This document shows, piece after piece, positions 38,614 through 47,331 of a stretch of 56,427 bases of DNA. The stretch comes from Streptococcus cristatus (lineage in GTDB: Bacteria; Bacillota; Bacilli; Lactobacillales; Streptococcaceae), in NCBI RefSeq assembly GCF_003943465.1, contig NZ_RJPR01000011.1, positions 30,750 through 87,176 of the forward strand, written 5' to 3'. The notes beneath the pieces are model-generated. The model saw only the letters and a list, made by a program, of their open reading frames with translations, did no database searches and was not told the DNA's origin. Both the position numbers and the translations under genes were made by a program. Within the stretch, counting starts at the first letter, position 1; each line of letters starts with the position of its first letter.

Positions 38614-40170
38614 TTAAAGCAAAATATCTTTAATTTTGCCAATTTCCGTTTTCTTAACGACTACATAAATCGTATCTCCTAGATAGAGACGACTGGCCCC
38701 GTTGACCGTCTGAGTCTTACCCTTATGGATATTCATGGTGATTAAAACGCCATGCGGTAGCTCCAATTCATGCACCTGCCGACCTGCGATCTTTTCTGAA
38801 ACAGGAATTTCAATCAAGGTTGTCTCTCCGTCATCTTCAATCCGATCTGGCAGCATTTTTTCAAGCATGGCTTCATAGACAGGCGCTCCCTTTAGCAGAT
38901 CCATAGCAATATAGGCCATCAGAGTGACCAAACCCAGTGGCATGAGGTTTCGAATATCTCCCACCATCTCCGTCACGAGAATCATAGCTGTTAGCGGAGC
39001 TTTGGAAATAGCGCCAAAATACCCACTCATTCCCAAGATGATAAAGATTGGAAATTGTTCCTGCGTGATAAAGCCAGCCTTCACACAAAGGGCTCCAATT
39101 GCTGCACCTAGTAAAGAACCCAAAGCCAGGATGGGCAGAAAAATACCACCAGGAAGTCCGCTGCCATAACTAATCATGCTCCATACAAAACGGAGTAAGA
39201 AAAAGAGAAGCAAGGTTCCAACTGTGTAATGAGCACTCGTCAAAGACAAAATCAGCTGATTCCCACCGCCCAGCAAATGAGGCAGCAAATAGCCAATCGG
39301 AATGATTAAAACAAAGGCAAAAATCGGATAGTAAGCTTTTGGTATTCTAAAAAATTTGCCTAGGGCTTCATAAACCAGATGAATATTAAGGACTGCTTTT
39401 TCATAGAGAAAACCTGCCAATCCTAAAAACAGGCCCATCAAGATATAAATCCAGTACTGATTCAGCCCCATGAAAGGAATATTATCCGGCATATCCAAAA
39501 CAGGAGTCAGGCCAAATATAGACAGCGAAATAAAATTTGCCACCAAACTTGCAGCCAAGGTTGAAACCCAAAAGAATCGGGAAAAATGATGGTACACTTC
39601 CTCAACAACAAATAGCAAACCTGCAATTGGCGCATTAAAAGCCGCAGCCAAGCCCGCAGCTGCACCACTGGCAATCAAGGTCCGCTCCTCTACCGGACTC
39701 AAGTTCAGCCACTTAGATATGCCTTTCCCACTCATCGCTCCTAGTTGAATACTCGGTCCCTCACGTCCCAGCATCAAGCCACTGGAAATTGCTAAAATAC
39801 CAACTAAGAATTTTTTCCAGAGAATGCTCCACCAAGAAAGTGACATCAAGCCTTTCAACTCGGCCTCAACTTGTGGAATCCCTGAACCCTTTATGTCCTT
39901 TTCTGTAGCTACCAATCTAGCATTTATAAAGACAATAAAAGCATAGAAGAAAAGCAAAGCTACCATCCAAAACCACTCACTTCTGCCCCTCACATAAGCC
40001 ACCTGAATTAAGTGAAAACTTTTCTCAATCAAAAAACGAAATGCCCCCACTACTAGTCCAGCAAAAATACCCACCAGAATCCCCCTATATACTTGGGAAA
40101 TGATGGAGCTGGACATAAAATTAAATTCTTTTCTCGTATCAGAAATCTGTTCTTTTTGTTTGATCATCAT
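38614..40170 (-). CDS. CLC-family chloride/proton antiporter with C-terminal RCK_C domain
   Basis: 518 aa (ATG at 40170 after GGAG). The CLC motifs GSGIPQVE (~98), GREGPSIQLG (~142, gating Glu present, so antiporter type) and GGIFLPILALG (~350) are visible, with about 10-12 membrane segments. The last ~80 residues (ETTLIEIPVSEKIAGRQVHEL) form a TrkA_C/RCK_C-like cytoplasmic domain that may bind a ligand. It is monocistronic. Possible roles are acid or ion homeostasis. Confidence 0.9.
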   Translation of the reverse strand: MMIKQKEQISDTRKEFNFMSSSIISQVYRGILVGIFAGLVVGAFRFLIEKSFHLIQVAYVRGRSEWFWMVALLFFYAFIVFINARLVATEKDIKGSGIPQVEAELKGLMSLSWWSILWKKFLVGILAISSGLMLGREGPSIQLGAMSGKGISKWLNLSPVEERTLIASGAAAGLAAAFNAPIAGLLFVVEEVYHHFSRFFWVSTLAASLVANFISLSIFGLTPVLDMPDNIPFMGLNQYWIYILMGLFLGLAGFLYEKAVLNIHLVYEALGKFFRIPKAYYPIFAFVLIIPIGYLLPHLLGGGNQLILSLTSAHYTVGTLLLFFLLRFVWSMISYGSGLPGGIFLPILALGSLLGAAIGALCVKAGFITQEQFPIFIILGMSGYFGAISKAPLTAMILVTEMVGDIRNLMPLGLVTLMAYIAMDLLKGAPVYEAMLEKMLPDRIEDDGETTLIEIPVSEKIAGRQVHELELPHGVLITMNIHKGKTQTVNGASRLYLGDTIYVVVKKTEIGKIKDILL

Positions 40171-40314
40171 TTCTCTCCAAAAGATCTTATAGCAACATTT
40201 TAGCACAACATGGGGACAAGAAACAAGGCAATAGCCATGAACATTTTACCTTTGAATGTAAAACTTTTAAAATCAACTCCCTTAGAGTTAAAAAATGCCA
40301 AAAATGCAGTTTGG

Positions 40315-40342
40315 ACATCAAAAAACGACCTTGAAGGTCGTT
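40315..40342 (-). terminator. Terminator after the PrsW-like gene
   Basis: Arms AAACGACCTT/AAGGTCGTTT (40322-40342), followed by TTTTTTG on the minus strand. Confidence 0.8.
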
Positions 40343-40348
40343 TCGTGT

Positions 40349-41167
40349 TTAGATTGACAAATCTTCTCGATCAATCTTGCCAGCTGTTCGATAAGCTTGG
40401 TAGAAAATGAAGACAGCCACAGCAGTCATGATGGGAACGATAACTGGGATATCCGTTTCAATAGAAGTCAATGGAGAGTTCCAGAAGAAGTGGAGAACAA
40501 AAGCTGATAAGAAGTAAAATAGACCAGCTTTAAAATAAGCTTTTTGAGTCTTAGCAAATCGGAACATCAAAGCTAATCCGATAGTGGTCAAAGCAGTATA
40601 GAGCCAGTGAGAAGCTACCCCACCAGTGATACGGCCTAAAATACCAGAGATAGTAAAGGAAAATCCTTCAGGAAGGTCGGAAAGGATGTAAGAAAAGTCC
40701 TCACTAATCTGAAAACCTATGCCAGCTGTAATTCCTAGCAGTAAGAAGGCTTTCAGTTTCTTGACTGGCACTAGATAGACAGCGAAAGCAACTGCCAAGA
40801 GCTTGAGCGGTTCTTCAACCAGCGGAGCAGCGAGGGCATTCTCCAGATAACTAATCACAGTATTTGGAAAGCTCGTGCTGACCCACTCGTGGATATAGGT
40901 ATTGGCCAAGCCAGAAGTCCAGCCAGAAATGAAAAGACCACCCAGCAGAGCTACACCTAGGCTAAATACAGGCGTCTGCCATTTTTTACCCAAACTGCGA
41001 ATCAAAAGCAGAGCTGGGATGATATAAAGCAGCGCCAAGAGGGCTGACAGTCCGACAATTCCATAACCAGTACCTGACATACTGCCAGTGGTATAAGCTT
41101 GTGTCTCGTATTCCAAGCCAATCGCGCTCAGAAGGAGAAAAGTGAAAAGAACAATATTTTTCTTCAT
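40349..41167 (-). CDS. PrsW-family intramembrane metalloprotease
   Basis: 272 aa with about eight membrane helices. The PrsW motifs are present: EEPLKLLAVAF (~118), a HWLYTAL His motif (~185) and FVLHFFWNSP (~231). PrsW proteins cleave anti-sigma factors or small membrane proteins in Firmicutes; no substrate gene is adjacent. A TATACT -10 lies upstream. A 13-bp-arm inverted repeat (41236-41265) lies behind the promoter region. Confidence 0.87.
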   Translation of the reverse strand: MKKNIVLFTFLLLSAIGLEYETQAYTTGSMSGTGYGIVGLSALLALLYIIPALLLIRSLGKKWQTPVFSLGVALLGGLFISGWTSGLANTYIHEWVSTSFPNTVISYLENALAAPLVEEPLKLLAVAFAVYLVPVKKLKAFLLLGITAGIGFQISEDFSYILSDLPEGFSFTISGILGRITGGVASHWLYTALTTIGLALMFRFAKTQKAYFKAGLFYFLSAFVLHFFWNSPLTSIETDIPVIVPIMTAVAVFIFYQAYRTAGKIDREDLSI

Positions 41168-41235
41168 ATAGCAACTTTCTAAAATTTTATTTACATCTTA
41201 GTATAACAAAAAAATCAAAAATAGAACTAATTTTA

Positions 41236-41265
41236 AGACTCATTAAAATCATTTTTAATGAGTCT
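41236..41265. repeat. Perfect 13-bp-arm inverted repeat between prsW-like gene and nox
   Basis: AGACTCATTAAAA and TTTTAATGAGTCT with a 4-nt loop. No T-run follows on either strand, so it is not a standard terminator. It lies about 30-60 bp upstream of the prsW-like promoter region. The remaining ~230-bp gap holds only the nox terminator. Confidence 0.6.
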
Positions 41266-41372
41266 ATTAGTTGACAGGCCTATAATATACTTGTCGTATT
41301 TCCATGCTCATCTCTTCAGTTTTTCTTCTCTTCTATATTGTCTTGACAATTGGACTTGATAAAGCAAGCAAC

Positions 41373-41397
41373 AAAAAAGCCCCTCATCGGGACTTTT
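41373..41397 (-). terminator. nox terminator
   Basis: Arms AAAAGTCCC/GGGGCTTTT with loop GATGA, followed by further T on the minus strand, directly after the nox stop. Confidence 0.75.
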
Positions 41398-41403
41398 CAT
41401 GCA

Positions 41404-42783
41404 TTATTTTTCTGCTGTAAGTGCAGCCATTGTGATATAGTTGTATGGTTTGTTGAAGTGTGGCAAAAAGAAGAGATCTGTCAAGGCCAATTTATCAATT
41501 GTCACATGCTCTTGGATGGCAAGTGAGAACATGTGGATTCCCATGCTAATTGCAGAGTCACGAGACACCATCTGCGCACCAAGGATTTCGCGACTGTCTT
41601 TGTCAAAAACAATCTTAATCGCAACTTCGTGGTTATCATGCTTCATAAATTCTGGTTTTTGAAGATCGTTAAAGCCTGTTTCAGTTGCATTGTAACCTGC
41701 TGCTTTTGCTTTTTCAAGAGTCAAACCAGTTGAAACCATGTGAAGACCATAGATTGAAATACCGTTTGATCCTTGCACACCGATTCCTTCCAATTCATGT
41801 CCACAAGCATTGTAAGCACCAACGATACCAGTACGTACAGCGTTAGATGCAAGAGCGATATAGCTAGTGTCTTTACGAGCATTGTCATAAACAGTCGCAC
41901 AGTCACCAACAGCGTAGACACCTGGGATAGATGTTTCTTGTTTCTTATCTACAAGGAAGGCACCGTTACGGAAGAGTTCAATCTTACCATCAGCAAGAGC
42001 TGTGTTTGGACGGAAACCAACAGCAAGAACTACCATATCCACATCAAATGTTTCTTTGTCTGTTACCAAGCGTTCCACTTTACCATCACCTTGGATTGCT
42101 TTAACTGTTTGACCAAGTGCCAAGCGGATGTTGTGGTCTTCCAAGTTTTTCGCCATCATTTGGGTAAAGTCTTTGTCATAGTAGCCGTTCAAAACAGTGT
42201 CTACGATATCCACAAGCACCACTTCTTTTCCAAGACGCTCGAAGGCTTCGGCAAGTTCTACACCGATGTAACCACCACCAACAACAGCAATGCGCTCAAG
42301 GTATTTGCTCTTGTCAGCAAGTTTTTCGATGACTTCTTCTGCATTTTGGTACAACTTAACAAATTGTACATTTTCAAGAGTCGCTTTGAATTCGCGGTTG
42401 CCCTTAACGATTTCTACACCTTCGATTGGAGGCAAGATTGGAGTTGAACCAGTTGCAAAGATTAATTTGTCATAAGACTCTTTGTGCTCTTTACCTTCAA
42501 CTTCAGCAGTCACAACTTTGTTATCGTAGTCAATTGAAAGAACTGGTGAGTTCATGTAAATTTTAGCACCTTTTGCTTCCAATTTTTCTTTATCAGAGTA
42601 GAAGAGACCTTCTGGGCCATCAATTTGTTTCCCGATCCAAAGCGCCATTCCACAACCAAGGAATGAAATATTTGAGTTTTGGTCAAATACTACGATTTCG
42701 TTCTCATGACCAAAGTTATCCAACATCGTATTAATACAAGCTGTACCAGCGTGGTTAGCACCAACTACAATAATTTTACTCAT
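41404..42783 (-). CDS. nox: H2O-forming NADH oxidase
   Basis: 459 aa from ATG at 42783 (AAAGGTGG 9 nt upstream). FAD site [12 protein letters not shown] (~6-17), redox-active Cys44 in [13 protein letters not shown] site [14 protein letters not shown] and the second FAD motif [10 protein letters not shown] are typical of Nox-2. It reduces O2 to water with two NADH, sparing H2O2. The promoter overlaps a consensus CcpA site, so catabolite control is expected. It is divergent from the apbE operon. Confidence 0.96.
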   Translation of the reverse strand: MSKIIVVGANHAGTACINTMLDNFGHENEIVVFDQNSNISFLGCGMALWIGKQIDGPEGLFYSDKEKLEAKGAKIYMNSPVLSIDYDNKVVTAEVEGKEHKESYDKLIFATGSTPILPPIEGVEIVKGNREFKATLENVQFVKLYQNAEEVIEKLADKSKYLERIAVVGGGYIGVELAEAFERLGKEVVLVDIVDTVLNGYYDKDFTQMMAKNLEDHNIRLALGQTVKAIQGDGKVERLVTDKETFDVDMVVLAVGFRPNTALADGKIELFRNGAFLVDKKQETSIPGVYAVGDCATVYDNARKDTSYIALASNAVRTGIVGAYNACGHELEGIGVQGSNGISIYGLHMVSTGLTLEKAKAAGYNATETGFNDLQKPEFMKHDNHEVAIKIVFDKDSREILGAQMVSRDSAISMGIHMFSLAIQEHVTIDKLALTDLFFLPHFNKPYNYITMAALTAEK

Positions 42784-42811
42784 AGAATAATCCACCTTTA
42801 AATTTAATTTA

Positions 42812-42850
42812 CCAAACTAGTATACCATGTATCTGTTAGCGTTTACAAGA
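42812..42850 (-). promoter_or_regulatory. nox promoter with cre (CcpA) site
   Basis: Minus strand: TTGTAA, 18 bp, TATACT with TGG before the -10. TGTAAACGCTAACA (42834-42847) matches the CcpA cre consensus TGWAANCGNTNWCA at every defined position and overlaps the -35. Confidence 0.7.
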
Positions 42851-42939
42851 TATATGCTCAGAATTTTTTTAAATTTGGCAAATAACTTTTATTTTAAACA
42901 AAAAATTTCAATCTTTCTGAAAATATTATATATTTACAA

Positions 42940-42968
42940 TTGTGAAAACGGTATCTTTCTGTTATACT
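42940..42968 (+). promoter_or_regulatory. apbE-operon promoter with near-cre site
   Basis: Plus strand: TTGTGA, 17 bp, TATACT. Within the spacer TGAAAACGGTATCT (42943-42956) matches the cre consensus at all but the last defined base. TTGTGAA is also a half-site of the NADH-sensing repressor Rex. Confidence 0.55.
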
Positions 42969-43003
42969 AATAGTGAAGATTAAGAAATTTAATAGGGAAG
43001 GTT

Positions 43004-43942
43004 GTGATAAAAGTGGATCTTATTTCTAGATCCATCCATTTAATGGGATCGACTATCACTATTTCGATTCTCCATGAAAAGGCCGACAGTCTTTTAGACC
43101 AGGTATTTTCTCTCCTAAGATTGTATGAAAAGCGCTTTAGTGCAAATGATGACAGCTCTGAGCTCATGCAAATCAATCACGCTGCCGGTAAACATCCCGT
43201 TTGTGTCCATCCTGATTTGTTTGAGTTGATTGAGTTGGGAAAAAAACATAGTCTCGCTCCGGACAGTCATCTCAATATTACCTTGGGACCCTTGATTCAA
43301 ACTTGGCGAATTGGCTTTGCGGATGCGAAAGTTCCCAGTCCCAAAGAAATCAAGCAAGTGCTGTCACTCACTGACCCTGAGTGTATCGAGTTAGATGCAA
43401 TTGCCTCCAGTGTTTTTCTGACAATGGAAGGCATGAAAATCGACTTAGGCGCCCTTGCCAAAGGTTATATTGCGGATAAAATCGCTGCATTCCTACGGGG
43501 ACAAGGTGTCACTTCTGCCCTCATCAATCTTGGTGGAAATATCTTAACTATCGGTCTAAATGAAAAGAATAATCGTTGCTGGCGTATTGGCATTCAAAAT
43601 CCAATCTTGCCACGTGGAAACAACCTAGCTCTTCTATCCGTTCAGAATCAGTCTGTCGTGACTTCAGGGATATATGAAAGAAAACTGCAGGTAGATGGCA
43701 GGGTTTATCATCATATTTTTGACCGCACCACAGGCTACCCTATTGACAATCAACTAGCTAGTCTCACGATTGTTTCATCAAAATCCGTCGATGGTGAAAT
43801 ATGGACGACCCGTTTATTCGGGGAGATCCCTACTTCCATCTTAGAGAAAGTCGAACAAGAAAATGGAATCGAAGCCTTCGTTATTACAGAAAATCATCAA
43901 ATTTTTTATTCATCTGGTCTCAGCCCAGAAATCTTATCCTAA
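43004..43942 (+). CDS. apbE: Cytosolic FAD:protein FMN transferase (ApbE)
   Basis: 312 aa from GTG at 43004 (AGGGAAGG just upstream); GTG 43013 or ATG 43043 are alternatives. ApbE features: the SRSIHLMGSTITISI start, GPLIQTWRIGF, DLGALAKGYIADKIA, LINLGGNILTIG and DRTTGYPID (metal-binding C-terminal segment). It transfers FMN from FAD onto Ser/Thr of a target motif. It has no signal peptide or lipobox, so its target must be cytosolic. The obvious candidate is the DATSGAS-tailed protein at 44593-45825. Confidence 0.9.
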   Translation: MIKVDLISRSIHLMGSTITISILHEKADSLLDQVFSLLRLYEKRFSANDDSSELMQINHAAGKHPVCVHPDLFELIELGKKHSLAPDSHLNITLGPLIQTWRIGFADAKVPSPKEIKQVLSLTDPECIELDAIASSVFLTMEGMKIDLGALAKGYIADKIAAFLRGQGVTSALINLGGNILTIGLNEKNNRCWRIGIQNPILPRGNNLALLSVQNQSVVTSGIYERKLQVDGRVYHHIFDRTTGYPIDNQLASLTIVSSKSVDGEIWTTRLFGEIPTSILEKVEQENGIEAFVITENHQIFYSSGLSPEILS

Positions 43943-43961
43943 ATCCAGAAAGGAACCTACT

Positions 43962-44570
43962 ATGTTAAAATTTATCGGTCTAGTTGGTACAAACTCAAAG
44001 AAATCAACCAACCGCCAACTCCTTCAGTACATGCAAAAGCATTTCGCTGATAAAGCAGAAATCGAGTTGATTGAAATCAAAGATATTCCTATTTTCAACA
44101 AACCGTCTGATATGCAAGTTCCAGAGATCGTTAAAGAAATCGCTGCGAAAATCGAAGCTGCTGATGGTGTTATCATCGGAACGCCTGAATATGACCACTC
44201 TATTCCCGCTGTTCTTATGAGTGCCTTGGCTTGGTTGTCTTACGGTATCTATCCACTACTTGGTAAACCAGTGATGATTACAGGAGCCTCTTATGGAACA
44301 CTAGGATCGTCTCGTGCCCAACTACAACTCCGTCAAATTTTGGATTCGCCAGAACTCAAGGCTTCTGTTATGCCAGGTTCTGAATTCCTACTTTCTCACT
44401 CACTTCAAGCCTTTGATAAAAATGGAGACTTGATTGACCTCGAAACCATTCAAAAATTAGACGCTCTTTTTGATGACTTCCGTTTGTTTGTTAAAATTAC
44501 AGAAAAGCTATCAAGCGCCCAAGCACTTCTTCATCAAGAAGCTGAAAACTTTGACTGGGAAAAATTGTAA
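43962..44570 (+). CDS. NADPH-dependent FMN reductase-family oxidoreductase
   Basis: 202 aa from ATG at 43962 with AAAGGAA upstream. Flavodoxin-like fold: LVGTNSKKSTNRQLLQYM at the FMN phosphate loop, IIGTPEYDHSIPAVLMSALAWL (~74) and GASYGTLGSSRAQ. It is close to the N-terminal half of the next protein but lacks the PAS part and the tail motif. It probably uses NAD(P)H to reduce FMN or quinone-like compounds. Confidence 0.88.
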   Translation: MLKFIGLVGTNSKKSTNRQLLQYMQKHFADKAEIELIEIKDIPIFNKPSDMQVPEIVKEIAAKIEAADGVIIGTPEYDHSIPAVLMSALAWLSYGIYPLLGKPVMITGASYGTLGSSRAQLQLRQILDSPELKASVMPGSEFLLSHSLQAFDKNGDLIDLETIQKLDALFDDFRLFVKITEKLSSAQALLHQEAENFDWEKL

Positions 44571-44592
44571 GAACTAGAAGGGAAAGAATCAC

Positions 44593-45825
44593 ATGAAATT
44601 TGTTGGACTTGTCGGCTCAAATGCAGACCAATCATACAACCGTAAATTACTAGAATTCATCAGAAAACAATTTAAACTGAAATTTGAATTAGAAGTCTTG
44701 GAAATTGATGAAGTTCCACTCTTTAACCAAGATGAAAAATGGGACGAATCCTTCCAGCTGCGCCTTTTGTACAACCGCATCACGCGCGCTGACGGTGTCA
44801 TCATTGCCACTCCTGAGCACAACCACACCATCACAGCAGCTCTCAAGAGCGTCCTCGAATGGCTCTCTTATGAGGTTCACCCATTTGAAAGCAAGCCTGT
44901 CATGATTGTGGGAGCTTCCTACTACGACCAAGGAACGTCTCGTGCCCAAGTACATTTGCGTAAGATATTGGATGCTCCAGGTGTCAATGCTTATACTTTA
45001 CCAGGAAATGAATTCCTTCTTGGTAAAGCGAAAGAAGCTTTTGATAATAAAGGCAACATCACAAACGAAGGAACTGTTAAATTCCTTGAATCTTGCTTAG
45101 ATAACTTTGTTAAATATGTTGAGGTAGTCTCAAAATTGAAAAAACCTAAACCAATTGCTCCTGAAGACTTAGATGTCACGAACCCAATCGCAACAACCAT
45201 CACAGAAGTTGACCCTGACGATCCAGAATGGGTAGAAAAAGCTGCAAAAGCTGTTGGTGCTGTTTCTGGCGATACCTATGTCAAGCTTGACCATGGTATC
45301 CTGACTGTTAACCAAATCGACATGTTCTTAAAGGCCATGCCGTTTGAGTTGACTTACGCAGATGATAATAACCAGTTCCTTTACTATAACAACGCTCATC
45401 AAGATCCAGACACTATGTTTGCCAAACGTGTACCATCCCAATCAGGTGGTCGTCTCTCAACTCTACACAACTCTCTTCCTGCTGCTCGCATGAAGAACGT
45501 GGAATGGGTGGTTGGTGTTCTTCGTAATGGTGATCAAGAGTACGTTCGTACAATCGTGCCGGGTTCACCAGCAGGTGTTATCAATACCCACAACTACCAA
45601 GCAATGTACTATCCTGATGGATCTTACGCTGGTATCAACGAAATCGTCTTCAACTTCCAGCCTTGGCTAGATTGGTATCTAAAAACAACTGGTCAACGCT
45701 TGGTTGGAGGAAGTGGTCCCTTTGCTCCTGCAGCTGCAGCAGCCGATGCCACTTCTGGTGCTTCAGATACCGGTGGTGGTCACGGCGGTGGAGATGCCGA
45801 TGCAACATCTGGCGCTAGTGCTTAA
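44593..45825 (+). CDS. FMN reductase-PAS fusion with two C-terminal ApbE flavinylation motifs
   Basis: 410 aa. Residues 1-190 are a flavodoxin-like NAD(P)H-FMN reductase (LVGSNADQSYNRKLLEF; ATPEHNHTITAALKSVLEWL). Residues ~235-365 resemble the PAS domain of DUF438-type proteins (FELTYADDNNQFLYYNN ... YPDGSYAGINEIVFNF). The last ~40 residues are an Ala/Gly/Asp tail with two copies of DATSGAS (385-391 and 403-409), which fits the ApbE acceptor pattern D-x-x-[S/T]-G-A-[S/T]. Different codons in the two copies argue for selection on the peptide. Covalent FMN on Ser391 and Ser409 is predicted but not shown. Confidence 0.88.
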   Translation: MKFVGLVGSNADQSYNRKLLEFIRKQFKLKFELEVLEIDEVPLFNQDEKWDESFQLRLLYNRITRADGVIIATPEHNHTITAALKSVLEWLSYEVHPFESKPVMIVGASYYDQGTSRAQVHLRKILDAPGVNAYTLPGNEFLLGKAKEAFDNKGNITNEGTVKFLESCLDNFVKYVEVVSKLKKPKPIAPEDLDVTNPIATTITEVDPDDPEWVEKAAKAVGAVSGDTYVKLDHGILTVNQIDMFLKAMPFELTYADDNNQFLYYNNAHQDPDTMFAKRVPSQSGGRLSTLHNSLPAARMKNVEWVVGVLRNGDQEYVRTIVPGSPAGVINTHNYQAMYYPDGSYAGINEIVFNFQPWLDWYLKTTGQRLVGGSGPFAPAAAAADATSGASDTGGGHGGGDADATSGASA

Positions 45826-45837
45826 TCAGAACAGAAT

Positions 45838-45870
45838 GAAAAGAATGGATTTTTACATCCATTCTTTTTT
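45838..45870 (+). terminator. Terminator of the apbE operon
   Basis: GAATGGA and TCCATTC arms, followed by TTTTTT on the plus strand. It lies between convergent genes and probably also serves the minus strand, where the hairpin is followed by TTTTC. Confidence 0.85.
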
Positions 45871-45873
45871 ATT

Positions 45874-46425
45874 TTATTTCATTTCCTTGAAGGCCTTTTC
45901 TGCTTCTTCGTTGCTGATTGCTCCAAATTGAATCTTCCCAATTTTTCCTTGGCTATCAATGAGGATTTCAGTTGGAATACTGCGAACCTGATAGGCTTGG
46001 AAGATTGCACCAGACGTGTCAAATAGAACGGGCACATCCTTATATCCTTGTTCTTGATACCATTTTGGGAAGTCCTCAACAGACTTCTCTCCTTGGAGAC
46101 CCGGTGCTACAATAGACAATATTTCAAAATCACGGTCTTTTTTACCAGCTAATTCAACCAATTCTGGCATGCTTCGCTTACAAGGTCCGCACCAAGAAGC
46201 CCAGAACTTCAGATAGACTTTTTTCCCACGGTAATCAGAAAGCTTGACAGTTTTTCCATCCATTGACTGGAGAGTGAAGTCCGGTGCCTCCTGACCAACT
46301 GCAACCTGCGATTGGACACTTGTATTGGACTGGCTTTGACTATCCATCCCCTTTTCGTCAGATGAACAAGCTGATAGTGTCAGAAAAGCTATCGAAGCAA
46401 CAACTAGCGAAAGAATTTTTTTCAT
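45874..46425 (-). CDS. TlpA/ResA-type thioredoxin lipoprotein (Etrx2-like)
   Basis: 183 aa. A lipoprotein signal ends in LSAC (Cys20). A polar linker leads to a TlpA domain with WASWCGPCKRSMPEL (CGPC ~79-82) and a later cis-Pro in RSIPTEILID. It should reduce extracytoplasmic disulfides with electrons from the CcdA encoded 12 bp upstream. The pair resembles pneumococcal CcdA2-Etrx2. It is a paralogue of the gene at 50960-51526, which has CSIC. Confidence 0.9.
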   Translation of the reverse strand: MKKILSLVVASIAFLTLSACSSDEKGMDSQSQSNTSVQSQVAVGQEAPDFTLQSMDGKTVKLSDYRGKKVYLKFWASWCGPCKRSMPELVELAGKKDRDFEILSIVAPGLQGEKSVEDFPKWYQEQGYKDVPVLFDTSGAIFQAYQVRSIPTEILIDSQGKIGKIQFGAISNEEAEKAFKEMK

Positions 46426-46437
46426 CTTTTTCTCCTT

Positions 46438-47145
46438 TTATCCAAAAATTCCTGATAAAGCATTTAACTGCCCGAGCATGAGAAGGATTCCCATAAAAAT
46501 GATTAAGGCTCCTCCAATTTTTTTCATTAGCCCCATATAGGGTTTGATTTTTGAAAAATACCGCATAACGAAGCTAGAAGCTAGAGCTAAGATGAGAAAT
46601 GGCAAAGCCATTCCCAAAGTATAAACCAGTGTTAGGAGCGCTCCTTGGATAGCTCCATTTCCTCCAGAGGCAGCTAGAGCCAGAACCGAACTAAGGACAG
46701 GTCCAATGCAAGGTGTCCAACCAAAACTGAAACTAATACCAAGCAAAAAGGCTGAAAGAAAATCATTCCGACGACTGTTCTTCTTAAATTCCACATTTTT
46801 CTGGAATTGTAACTGCCTGATATTAATCAGCTCCATCTGGTGAATTCCGAGCAAAATGATGATGATCCCCATCAGATAACGGAATTTCTCATCGTAAATC
46901 ACTCTGCCTAGGAATCCTGCACCGAAGCCTAGTAGAAAGAAAACTAAAGAAATTCCAGCAATGAAGCAAAGGGTCTTGATTAGACCAGTCCAAGCGATCT
47001 TTCTGCCCAGAAACTTGACTTCTCTAGGCTCTTCTTCATCCAGCAATATCCCTATGTAGACTGGTAGCAAGGGAAAGATACATGGTGAGAAAAACGAGAG
47101 AATTCCAGCCAAAAAGACCGAAACAAAAAATAAACCAGACTCCAT
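46438..47145 (-). CDS. ccdA: CcdA/DsbD-type membrane electron transporter (second copy)
   Basis: 235 aa with six membrane helices. The two redox Cys are in FFSPCIFPLLPVY (~22) and FGWTPCIGPVLSS (~140). CcdA moves electrons from cytosolic thioredoxin to lipoproteins such as the TlpA protein directly downstream. AAAGGAGG precedes the ATG, and a TATAAT -10 lies about 30 nt further upstream. It is closely similar to the copy at 51940-52650. Confidence 0.93.
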   Translation of the reverse strand: MESGLFFVSVFLAGILSFFSPCIFPLLPVYIGILLDEEEPREVKFLGRKIAWTGLIKTLCFIAGISLVFFLLGFGAGFLGRVIYDEKFRYLMGIIIILLGIHQMELINIRQLQFQKNVEFKKNSRRNDFLSAFLLGISFSFGWTPCIGPVLSSVLALAASGGNGAIQGALLTLVYTLGMALPFLILALASSFVMRYFSKIKPYMGLMKKIGGALIIFMGILLMLGQLNALSGIFG

Positions 47146-47285
47146 CCCAACCTCCTTTAAGATGTGTTTTCAATATTATTATAACAAACGATTTAAATTT
47201 TTCCACATTTTGCTACACTATCCTCATTCTTGTATCATTTATCGGAGAAGCCGTCTGTCAAAACACTATTTCGTTCCTAAACAGC

Positions 47286-47310
47286 AAAAAAGCCGGAAAT
47301 TTTCCGGCTG
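47286..47310 (-). terminator. Terminator after the YesM-type kinase gene
   Basis: Arms AGCCGGAAA/TTTCCGGCT, followed by TTTTTTGC on the minus strand, about 22 bp after the kinase stop. Confidence 0.82.
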
Positions 47311-47331
47311 GAGTACTGAAGGATAGCGAAC

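Noticed and set aside
41773..42447. 224-codon open frame on the plus strand opposite nox
   Set aside because: It is fully antisense to a well-supported nox gene, has no ribosome site and encodes a Cys/Phe-rich sequence typical of a codon-bias shadow.
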